A stretch of DNA of 64,000 nt from Pseudomonas sp. TH31. Lineage in GTDB: Bacteria; Pseudomonadota; Gammaproteobacteria; Pseudomonadales; Pseudomonadaceae. The notes below the pieces were generated by a model. It was not told where the DNA came from and searched no databases. It saw only the letters and a list, made by a program, of their open reading frames with translations. Positions 24,718 through 31,933 of this stretch are shown piece by piece. Made by a program: the position numbers and the translations under genes. The stretch is from assembly GCF_016650815.1 (NCBI RefSeq), contig NZ_JAEKEZ010000001.1:186001-250000 (forward strand), read 5' to 3'. Every line of letters begins with the position of its first letter. Positions within the stretch are counted from its first letter, which is position 1.

Positions 24718-25480
24718 TCAGTTGCGCGCCGCTGGCGACAATCGCGTCGCGATAGGCCTTGGGGATTTTCTTGTCGCTGACCACGTACTGGAAATCCTCA
24801 AGGACGGCGAAATGCGCGGTGCGCACCGTGTCGAACTTGCTGTGGTCGGCCAGCAGCAAGCGTTGTTGCGCCTGGCGCAGGACTTTCTGCTTGACCTCCA
24901 CTTCATTGAAGTTGAAGCAGGTCACCCCAAAGTCCTGGCTGATGCCGGCGGCCGAGACGAAGGCCCAGGTCAGGCGCACATTATCGAGGATGCCGGTTTC
25001 GCTGGTGTTCTCGAACACCTGGTTTTTGCGATGGAACGTGCCGCCGCAGACCACGATGTGGCAGTTGGGTTTTTGCGACAGTTTGAGCAGCACGTTCAGG
25101 GAGTTGCACACCGCAGTGAATTCGAGCTCGTCGGGGATGAAGTCCACCACAAACGGGGTGGTGGTGCCGCAGTCGAAGAACACTGTGTCGCCGGGCTGGA
25201 TAAAACGCGCGGCGAGTTTGCCGATGCGGCGTTTTTCCTCGACGTGCCGGGTGTCCTGTTCGGCTACGCGGTAATCGCCGGGTTCGTTGCCGTCGTGGAT
25301 TTTGGTGATGTAGCCGCCGAGCAGGCGCAGGTGGTCGGTGTACTTGCTCAGGTCGCGGCGCAGGGTCATCTCCGATACGTCCAGCAATGCCGCCATTTCG
25401 CGCAGGTGAATGGCGCTCTGGTCTTGCAGGGCTTGTTGAATCAGCTTGAGACGCTCGGCTTTTTTACTGTCCACAGGCAT
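24710..25480 (-). CDS. deoQ: DeoR-family repressor of the deoxyribose locus
   Basis: The 256-residue repressor has an N-terminal HTH_DeoR (ERLKLIQQALQDQSAIHLREMAALLDVSEMTLRRDLSKY) and a DeoRC sensor domain (DTVFFDCGTTTPFVVDFIP, TAVCNSLNVLLKL, VVCGGTFHRKNQVF, LLLADHSKFDTV). DeoRC domains usually sense a sugar phosphate, here most likely deoxyribose-5-phosphate. It is divergent from deoC, and both intergenic regions of the locus contain TGTTA-N6-TAACA palindromes. deoQ as symbol is by analogy to Salmonella. Confidence 0.83.
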   Translation of the reverse strand: MPVDSKKAERLKLIQQALQDQSAIHLREMAALLDVSEMTLRRDLSKYTDHLRLLGGYITKIHDGNEPGDYRVAEQDTRHVEEKRRIGKLAARFIQPGDTVFFDCGTTTPFVVDFIPDELEFTAVCNSLNVLLKLSQKPNCHIVVCGGTFHRKNQVFENTSETGILDNVRLTWAFVSAAGISQDFGVTCFNFNEVEVKQKVLRQAQQRLLLADHSKFDTVRTAHFAVLEDFQYVVSDKKIPKAYRDAIVASGAQLII

Positions 25481-25498
25481 TCCGGGGTTGATTGTTGG

Positions 25499-25514
25499 TG
25501 TTATTTAAGTAACA
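25499..25514. promoter_or_regulatory. DeoQ-type operator between deoQ and deoC
   Basis: TGTTATTTAAGTAACA differs from the deoK operator (21295-21310) at one base. It lies 19 bases upstream of the deoQ start and about 90 upstream of deoC, so it can control both. Confidence 0.7.
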
Positions 25515-25519
25515 TTATT

Positions 25520-25535
25520 TGTTAGATTTGTAACG
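25520..25535. promoter_or_regulatory. Secondary half-conserved DeoQ operator
   Basis: TGTTAGATTTGTAACG keeps the outer TGTTA/TAAC halves with the same 6-bp spacing as the two better sites, and is 21 bases (two helical turns) from the one at 25499. This would allow cooperative binding. Confidence 0.45.
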
Positions 25536-25601
25536 TTTTTGCGCAAATGATCCTCGATTGTGGCGCAGGGGCATTTGAATATACAAACAGGAGTTTTTAC
25601 G

Positions 25602-26285
25602 ATGGCCCATCTCCCACCCCAGGCACTGGCGCAGTACATCGATCATACCTTGCTGGCGCCGGACGCTTCCCGCGAGCAAATCGCCACCCTGTGCCGCGAG
25701 GCTGCGCAACATGGCTTCTATTCGGTATGCGTAAACTCCGGGCAAGTGCCCCATGCCACGCAGTGTCTGGCGGGGCACAGCGTCAAGGTTTGCGCGGTGG
25801 TCGGCTTCCCACTGGGGGCCGGGCTGAGTGATACCAAGGCCTTCGAAGCCGCGCGGGCGATTGCGGCCGGCGCTGGCGAAATCGACATGGTGTTGAACAT
25901 CGGTGGCTTGAAGGATGGTTTGTTCGCCGAGGTTCAGGCCGACATCGCCCAGGTCAAACAGGCCTGCGGCAGCGTGCCGTTGAAAGTCATTCTGGAAACC
26001 TGCCTGCTTACCGACGCTGAAAAAGTGAAGGCCTGCGAAATCTGCCGCGAGCTGAACGTCGCCTTCGTCAAGACCTCCACCGGCTTCAGCCGCAGCGGCG
26101 CCACCGTCGAAGACGTGGCCCTGATGCGCCGCACCGTGGGCCCGGTGATGGGCGTGAAGGCCTCGGGCGGCGTACGGGATTACCCGACCGCCCTGGCGAT
26201 GATCGAGGCCGGCGCGACACGCCTGGGCAGCAGCTCAGGCATTGCAATCATCGGTGGCGCCGGGGCGGCGGGTGAGGGCTACTGA
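25602..26285 (+). CDS. deoC: Deoxyribose-phosphate aldolase
   Basis: The 227-residue class I aldolase splits 2-deoxyribose-5-phosphate into acetaldehyde and glyceraldehyde-3-phosphate. It opens [14 protein letters not shown] and has [18 protein letters not shown], the Schiff-base lysine K157 in FVKTSTGF and K186 in [14 protein letters not shown] 25602 is chosen over an upstream in-frame ATG because AGGAG precedes it. It is separated from deoKPX by the convergent deoQ gene but shares its operator. With DeoK and DeoP it completes growth on deoxyribose. Confidence 0.92.
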   Translation: MAHLPPQALAQYIDHTLLAPDASREQIATLCREAAQHGFYSVCVNSGQVPHATQCLAGHSVKVCAVVGFPLGAGLSDTKAFEAARAIAAGAGEIDMVLNIGGLKDGLFAEVQADIAQVKQACGSVPLKVILETCLLTDAEKVKACEICRELNVAFVKTSTGFSRSGATVEDVALMRRTVGPVMGVKASGGVRDYPTALAMIEAGATRLGSSSGIAIIGGAGAAGEGY

Positions 26286-27284
26286 TCAGTCCATCTGCAA
26301 TACAATCTTGCCGATATGATCGCCGGCTTCCATCCGTGCGTGGGCCTTTGCCGCGTCGGTAAACGGGTAGACCTGATCGATCATCGGCAAGCAACGCCCG
26401 GCCGACAGCACTGGCCAGACGTATTCGTACAACCCTTGGGCGATGGCGGCTTTTTCTTCCTGGGTCCGCGCGCGCAGCAGTGACCCGGTGATGATTGCGC
26501 GTTTGGCCATGATCCCCAGCAAGTCGACGTCCCTGGCGTGGGCGCCGCCGAGGAAGCCGAGCATCACCAGTCGACCTTCCATGGCCAGGGCGGCGACGTT
26601 GTTGTTGAAGTACGAGCCGCCCATGATGTCGAGGATCACATTCACGCCCTTGCCGGCGGTTTTTTCAGCGATGACCTGGACGAAATCCTGATCGCGATAG
26701 TTGATTGCCTTGGCGCCGAGTTTACGAATGGCCTCGCATTTTTCCTCGCTGCCGGCGGTAGCGAACGCTTCCACGCCGAACTCGCGGCAGAGCATCAGCG
26801 CGGTGGTGCCGATGCCGCTGGTACCGCCGTGAATCAATGCGCGTTGACCTTTGCTGGCGCCGCCCATTTCAAACAGATTGGCCCAGACCGTGAAGAAGGT
26901 TTCCGGAATCGCTGCGGCCTGAATCCAGTCCATGTCATCGGGAGTCGGCAGGGTCTGGCTGGCGGGGGCCACGCAATATTGCGCGTAACCGCCGCCGTTG
27001 GTTAGCGCACAGACCTTGTCGCCCAGCACAAACTCACTGACCCCTTTGCCGACCGCTACGACTTCGCCGGCCACTTCCAGCCCGGGGATCGGGCTCATGC
27101 CGGGCTTCATCGGGTACTTGCCGGCGCGCTGGATCACGTCGGGGCGGTTGACCCCGGCGGCGTAGACGCGGATCAGCACTTCACCGGCGGCGGCCACGGG
27201 CATCGGCACATCCCGCGGTTGCAGGACCTCGGGACCGCCGGGTTGGGTGATTTCGATCAGGGTCATGGTTTGGGGCAGGTTCAT
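26286..27284 (-). CDS. NAD(P)H quinone oxidoreductase, zinc-free MDR type
   Basis: The 332-residue medium-chain reductase of the QOR/PIG3 branch has a GroES-like domain (about 1-120, AAGVNRPDVIQRAGKYPMKPGMSPIPGLEVAGEV) and a Rossmann domain (ALIHGGTSGIGTTALMLCREFG, ILDIMGGSYFNNNVAAL, RLVMLGFLGG). Catalytic zinc ligands are absent, as usual for QOR. It ends directly against the deoC stop. It would reduce quinones or reactive enones in the cytoplasm with NADPH. Confidence 0.88.
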   Translation of the reverse strand: MNLPQTMTLIEITQPGGPEVLQPRDVPMPVAAAGEVLIRVYAAGVNRPDVIQRAGKYPMKPGMSPIPGLEVAGEVVAVGKGVSEFVLGDKVCALTNGGGYAQYCVAPASQTLPTPDDMDWIQAAAIPETFFTVWANLFEMGGASKGQRALIHGGTSGIGTTALMLCREFGVEAFATAGSEEKCEAIRKLGAKAINYRDQDFVQVIAEKTAGKGVNVILDIMGGSYFNNNVAALAMEGRLVMLGFLGGAHARDVDLLGIMAKRAIITGSLLRARTQEEKAAIAQGLYEYVWPVLSAGRCLPMIDQVYPFTDAAKAHARMEAGDHIGKIVLQMD

Positions 27285-27340
27285 TTTTGGGTTCCTGTGC
27301 AGGTGATCGTTAGTAAGTGGGACTGTGTGTTGTTGCTGAA

Positions 27341-27432
27341 GATCAAAAGATCGCAGCCTCGTTTCACTCGACAGCTCCTACAGGGGGGGCGATCCACTGT
27401 AGGAGCTGGCGCAGCCTGCGATCTTTTGATCT
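27341..27432. repeat. Inverted pair of GATCAAAAGATCGCAGC repeats
   Basis: AAGATCAAAAGATCGCAGC...CAGCTCCTACAGGG faces an inverted copy GTAGGAGCTGGCGCAGCCTGCGATCTTTTGATC. This second repeat family recurs near 36487, 36738, 39500, 39560, 43292 and 43340. Confidence 0.8.
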
Positions 27433-27556
27433 TGGCTGTCAGCTGCATCGCCAATTCCAAAACCAATGCAACCACAATGGCCCCACACGCAACCACAAAC
27501 AACAACGCGTGATGCCCGCCACTGGCATTGAAAATCGCTGAATAGGCAAATCCTTG
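27433..27556 (-). pseudogene. C-terminal remnant of an MFS transporter
   Basis: On the minus strand the frame GFAYSAIFNASGGHHALLFVV followed by ACGAIVVALVLELAMQLTAK is the typical last transmembrane helix and tail of a major facilitator permease. It runs into the repeat at 27341-27432, and its 5' part is missing: at about 27556 it abuts the LysR remnant. Only about 45 recognisable residues remain. Confidence 0.5.
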
Positions 27557-28171
27557 GCCTGGACGATCGGCTGACCGGCACGGTGCGGGTCAGCACAAGC
27601 CATCGATTTCCTGATCCCGGCGATTGCCTGATTGTACGACAAGCACCCGGAGGTGCAGGTGCAACTGGACGCGTCCACGCAGATGATCAGCCTGGCCAAG
27701 CGTGAAGCCGACATCGCGGTGCGCAACGCCCGACCGGACAACCCGGACCTGATCGCCCGGCGCATTGCGCGCTGGCCGGAGGGGCTGTTTGCCTCGCAAA
27801 GTCATGTCGACGCCCACGGTGCGCCGGAACCGGGGTCGGCGTTCGAAGGGCATGACTTGGTGGTGTATCAGCCGTATCTGGCGAGTAACAAGGAGATGAC
27901 CCTGGTCTCGGAGCCGCTGACCCATGGGCGGATTGTTTCAAGTAGGGGCTCAGGCTTGCTGGTGCGGCGATCCATCGCAGCGGGGATCGGGCTTGGCGAG
28001 ATTCCGGTGTACATGGGCGCACGGGACGGGTTGGTCAGGCTGTGGCCGGAACGCACGCGACCGGCGCCGTACGACGTGTGGCTGGTGCCCCATGCCGACT
28101 TGCGGCACACGGTGCGGGAGAGGGCGGTGATCGAGGAGATCGTCGCGGGGTTTTCCAATACCGGCGAGTGA
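27557..28171 (+). pseudogene. Remnant of a LysR-family regulator
   Basis: LDDRLTGTVRVSTS begins the substrate-binding domain without any helix-turn-helix. A frame change and an in-frame TGA (just before 27632) follow, then the rest of the domain is intact (LYDKHPEVQVQLDASTQMISLAKREADIAVR, then NPDLIARRIARWPEGLFAS, then YDVWLVPHADLRHTVRERAVIEEI). A TTG at 27632 could start a 179-residue piece, but it would not bind DNA. With the adjacent MFS tail it looks like a divergent LysR/MFS pair whose shared promoter and both 5' ends were deleted. Confidence 0.7.
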
Positions 28172-28180
28172 ACAGGCCCC

Positions 28181-28252
28181 CGTAGCAGCTGCCGAGCCCC
28201 AGCGAGGCTGCGTTCGGCGGCGCAGCCTCGCTGGGGCTCGACAGCTGCTACG
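28181..28252. repeat. 72-bp near-perfect hairpin
   Basis: CGTAGCAGCTG (28181-28191) pairs with CAGCTGCTACG (28242-28252), and the inner GAGCCCCAGCGAGGCTGCG pairs with CGCAGCCTCGCTGGGGCTC around an 8-base loop. It lies between the convergent LysR remnant and pirin gene, and could stop transcription from both sides. It is a third repeat type, distinct from the REPs. Confidence 0.8.
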
Positions 28253-28267
28253 CAAGGGAAGTGTCTG

Positions 28268-28990
28268 TCATGGCATTTCCGGCAATTCCTGCGGCCGCAA
28301 ATCAAACACCAACACTTCGGCATCCACGCCATTGCTCAAGGTCAGCACCTGTTCTTCGCGAACCCGCACGCCGTCGCCTTCCTGCAACTGCACGCCGTTG
28401 AGTTCAACATTCCCACGAGCGACATGCACATAGGCATAACGGTTGGTCGCCAATTCCAGGGTCGCGCTTTCCTTGCCGTCGAACAGCCCGGCATACACTC
28501 GCGCATCCTGACGCACCGACAGCGAATCCTTGGCCCCGTCCGGGGAGATGATCAGTTGCAGGCGGCCACGTTTTTTCTGGGTACTGAAGTGCTCTTGCTG
28601 ATAGCGCGGTTTGGCGCCGCTGACCTCAGGAACGATCCAGATTTGCAGAAAATGCACGCCGCGGGTGGCCGAGTGGTTGTACTCGCTGTGCGCCACGCCG
28701 CTGCCGGCACTCATCAATTGCACGTCGCCGGGGCGGATCACCGAACCGGTGCCCAGGGTGTCCTTGTGTTCCAGGGCGCCTTCGAGCACATAGGAGAAAA
28801 TCTCCATGTCCCGGTGCGGGTGCTGGCCAAAGCCTTTGCCGGCTGCCACGCGGTCATCGTTGATCACCAACAGATCGGAAAAACCCTGCTCTTTCGGGTT
28901 TCGATAGTTGGCGAAGGAAAAGGTATGGAACGACTTCAACCAACCGTGATTGGCCGCGCCGCGATCCGAGGCTTTGCGAAGGGTCAGCAT
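28268..28990 (-). CDS. Pirin family protein (YhaK/YhhW-like)
   Basis: The 240-residue bicupin protein has the N-terminal LTLRKASDRGAANHGWLKSFHTFSFANY, metal ligands in GFGQHPHRDMEIFSYVLEGALEHKD, SAGSGVAHSEYN and IWIVPE, and a degenerate second cupin. Relatives such as YhhW have quercetin dioxygenase activity in vitro; the physiological role is unclear, often redox-linked. The start follows CAGGAG on the minus strand. It is monocistronic. Confidence 0.88.
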   Translation of the reverse strand: MLTLRKASDRGAANHGWLKSFHTFSFANYRNPKEQGFSDLLVINDDRVAAGKGFGQHPHRDMEIFSYVLEGALEHKDTLGTGSVIRPGDVQLMSAGSGVAHSEYNHSATRGVHFLQIWIVPEVSGAKPRYQQEHFSTQKKRGRLQLIISPDGAKDSLSVRQDARVYAGLFDGKESATLELATNRYAYVHVARGNVELNGVQLQEGDGVRVREEQVLTLSNGVDAEVLVFDLRPQELPEMP

Positions 28991-29167
28991 GATGAAATCT
29001 CCTGTCAGGACGTGAATTCGTCCGAGTGAGGAGAAGGTTAATGGTTACTGATCGATGCAATAAGTAGATGAAAATTGAAATACTGTCCCTTTCAGGTTGA
29101 CAGTTTTGTGCGCGGGATCACGTATGCATATTTGATACAAAGGCCATAATGCACAGCGAACAAAACC

Positions 29168-29257
29168 TGTGGGAGCGGGCTTGCTCGCGAAGGCGGCATC
29201 ACATTCAACATTGTGGGTGCCTGATACACCGCTTTCGCGAGCAAGCCCGCTCCCACA
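29168..29257. repeat. REPIN in a 327-bp gene-free interval
   Basis: A REP at 29168-29190 (TGTGGGAGCGGGCTTGCTCGCGA) faces an inverted copy ending at 29257. It belongs to the GGGC/GCCC sub-type of the REP core. The rest of the interval 28991-29317 shows no ORF; it must carry the promoters of the divergent pirin and GlxA-type genes. Confidence 0.9.
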
Positions 29258-29317
29258 GTGGATCGGTGTTTAACCGACGGGCAGTTCTCTTTTTATAACC
29301 TCAGTGATGTCCACCCC

Positions 29318-30267
29318 ATGAAAACCGTGGCAATGGTGCTGTTCCCCAACTTTCTCCTGCTCGACATGGCCGGGCCCATGGAGGTGTTTTCCATCGCCAA
29401 CCGTTATCTGGAACCGGCCGATCACTATGTGTTGTCGATGATCGGCACCGAGCACGGTCCGTTGCGTGCCTCCAATGGCGTCAGCGTCCAGGCCGACCTG
29501 CATATCGATCAGGCCTGCGACCGTTACGACTTGCTGCTGGTACCGGGCGGCCCCGGGGCCTACAACGAAAAGCGCGAGCCACTGCTGGCCTGGCTGCGCG
29601 GTGCCGTTGCCCGTGCCGAACGTTATGGCTCGATCTGCACTGGCGCGTTCGTGCTCGGGCATGCCGGGTTGCTGGACGGTTTTCGCGTGACCACCCACTG
29701 GCACTACACCGAACGGCTGATCAAAGGCTTTCCCAAGGCGACGGTACAGACCGATCAAATCTTCGTTGAGGACCGCAACCTGATCACCTCCGGTGGTGTG
29801 ACGGCTGGCATCGACCTGGCGTTGGCGGTGGTCGCTCAGGACCACGGCAAAAAAGTCGCCCAGGACGTGGCCAAAGTGCTGCTGGTGGTGATGAAACGCC
29901 AGGGCGGGCAGGCGCAGTTCAGTCCGCTGATGGCCGCCGTCGCTCCTCACGAAACGCCGGTGACCCGAGTGCAAAACTACGTGCTCGAACACCTCGACGA
30001 AGCCTTCAGCATCGAACGCATGGCGAGTCTGGCGAACATGAGTTCGCGGCACTTCGCCCGGCTGTTTGCCCGGAAGTAAACATGACGCCCATGGCATTCC
30101 TGCAAAGTGCGCGCATCGATCGTGCGCGAAATCTGCTGGAAACCAGCGACGCACCGCTCAAGACCGTGGCCTACAAAAGCGGCTTCGGCAGCGTGCGGCA
30201 CATGCGTTTCCTGTTCAGTGAAAAGCTCGGTTTGACCCCCGCGCAGTACCGCGAACAGTTCAGCTAG
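29318..30267 (+). pseudogene. GlxA-type AraC regulator, frameshifted in the DNA-binding domain
   Basis: The N-terminal DJ-1/PfpI-like domain (MKTVAMVLFPNFLLLDMAGPMEVF, LLLVPGGPGAYN, SICTGAFVLGHAGLLDG) is followed by an AraC double helix-turn-helix. The frame breaks after the first helix-turn-helix (MSSRHFARLFARK, stop at 30077) and resumes as VNMTPMAFLQSARIDRARNLLETSDAPLKTVAYKSGFGS. Adding one G at 30072-30073 joins them as FAREVNMTPMAF, and the total becomes 316 residues, the normal length. Without repair the protein lacks half of its DNA-binding domain. Confidence 0.8.
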
Positions 30268-30454
30268 AGCGGTTGTGTCCGTTGTGCGCACCGTGATGTC
30301 CGTAATGCTCCCGGTATGGTAGTTGTGTGGTCATCGATGCCTGCCAAGATACCCGGGAACTCTTTGCGATGGAGATGCGGGAGCCTGGACGGACGCGCGT
30401 GACGGATTTTGCAGCACCTTGGTGCCCGACCAGGTTTTCAGCACGAGAACGTGC

Positions 30455-31933
30455 ATGAACAGCCTCAGAGATTTAACCCGCGATGCGGTGCTGCGGTTCG
30501 GCCCCTACGCGTTCCACTTAAACCAACGGCTGATCCTGGAAGGTGATCGGCCGCTGCGCATGGGTGGCCGGGCGCTGGACATTTTGCAGGTGCTGGTCGA
30601 GCGCGCCGGCCATGTGGTCAGCAAGGACGAGTTGATCGCCCGGGTCTGGCCGACGTCGGTGGTCGAAGAGATCAACCTGCGCGTGCACATCGCGGCTCTG
30701 CGTCGGGCGCTGGGTGATGGCCAGAACGGCGAGCGTTACATCGTCAACATTCCGCAGCGCGGCTACAGCTTCATCGCCCCGGTCGAACGTGTGCCGGAAG
30801 GCACGCCGGTGTTCATCGGCAGCCTGCACAAACCACAGCACAACCTGCCGGCACGACTCACCTCGATTACCGGTCGAGATTCTATCGTTGGCAGTGTGGT
30901 GCGCCAGTTGCCGGTTCGGCGGTTCATGACCCTGGTCGGTCCGGCCGGGATCGGCAAGACTACGGTGGCCTTGCGCGTGGCTGAGTTGCTGTTGCAGCAC
31001 TACCGCGATGGCGTCTGGATCATCGACCTGGCGGCTATCGACGACCCGTCGCAGGTGGTCGATCAATTGCTTCAAACCCTGGAACTCGACGCTGGCCTTG
31101 CGCCGCTGGCGCCACGGCATGCGTTGCTGGTGCTCGACAACTGTGAACACCTGCTCGAACGCTGTCGCACGTTGGTCGATGATCTGTTGGCCGCCGCGCC
31201 GCGTCTGTCGATCCTGGCCACCAGCCGAGAACCGCTGCAGGCACTCGGCGAAACCGTGTCGCGGTTGCCGCCCTTGGTGGTGCCGCCAGCCTCGGCATTG
31301 CACAACGTGGCTGAAGCCATGGGCTACTCGGCGGTGCAGCTGTTTGTCAGCCGCGCCCGTGCCCGCCAGCAGGGATTTGCCCTGCGCGAACAAGACCTCA
31401 AAGCCGTGCGCGACATCTGTCGGCGGCTCGACGGTTTGCCCCTGGCCATCGAATTGGCCGCCGCGCAGATTGATGCATTGGCGCTGGTCGGGTTGCACGC
31501 GCAACTGGACAACTGCTTCCAACTGCTGACCCAGGGCCGGCGCACCGCCGTGCCACGCCATCAGACCCTCAAAGCCGCGCTGGACTGGAGTTACGAACGG
31601 CTGAGCCCGCTGGAGCAAACGGTGTGGCAGCGCTTGGCGGTGTTCAAAATGGCCTTCACCCTCGACGCGGTGATTGGCGTGATCAGCTGCGCCTCACTGC
31701 CGCCCATGCACCTGTTGGAAGTGGTGGAGCGACTGGCGCGCAAATCGCTGCTGTCGATAGAACAGGGCAGTGGCGTGCCGCGTTATCGCTTCCTTCACAC
31801 TACCCGTTCTTATGCCCTGGAGAAACTCGAACGCAGCGGCCACCTGCGTGCGCTCGAGCTGAGCCATGCGCACTACATCAGCCACGCACGCTGGATCTCA
31901 GGCGTGCAATTGCCCGGCGAGTTCATCGAGTAG
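30455..31933 (+). CDS. Winged-helix / NB-ARC ATPase regulator, C-terminal domain absent
   Basis: The 492-residue protein has an OmpR-type winged helix (about 10-110, FGPYAFHLNQRLILEGDRPLRMGGRALDIL, VWPTSVVEEINLRVHIAALRRALG) and an NB-ARC-like ATPase with Walker A VGPAGIGKTTV and Walker B ALLVLDNCEHLL, then a winged helix-like segment. The convergent neighbour (31898-34735) has the same layout but a further 450 residues of helical repeats, which are missing here. The last dozen residues read through the 3' end of that neighbour, so the gene is probably truncated by deletion. ATG 30455 opens the conserved N-terminus. Confidence 0.75.
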   Translation: MNSLRDLTRDAVLRFGPYAFHLNQRLILEGDRPLRMGGRALDILQVLVERAGHVVSKDELIARVWPTSVVEEINLRVHIAALRRALGDGQNGERYIVNIPQRGYSFIAPVERVPEGTPVFIGSLHKPQHNLPARLTSITGRDSIVGSVVRQLPVRRFMTLVGPAGIGKTTVALRVAELLLQHYRDGVWIIDLAAIDDPSQVVDQLLQTLELDAGLAPLAPRHALLVLDNCEHLLERCRTLVDDLLAAAPRLSILATSREPLQALGETVSRLPPLVVPPASALHNVAEAMGYSAVQLFVSRARARQQGFALREQDLKAVRDICRRLDGLPLAIELAAAQIDALALVGLHAQLDNCFQLLTQGRRTAVPRHQTLKAALDWSYERLSPLEQTVWQRLAVFKMAFTLDAVIGVISCASLPPMHLLEVVERLARKSLLSIEQGSGVPRYRFLHTTRSYALEKLERSGHLRALELSHAHYISHARWISGVQLPGEFIE

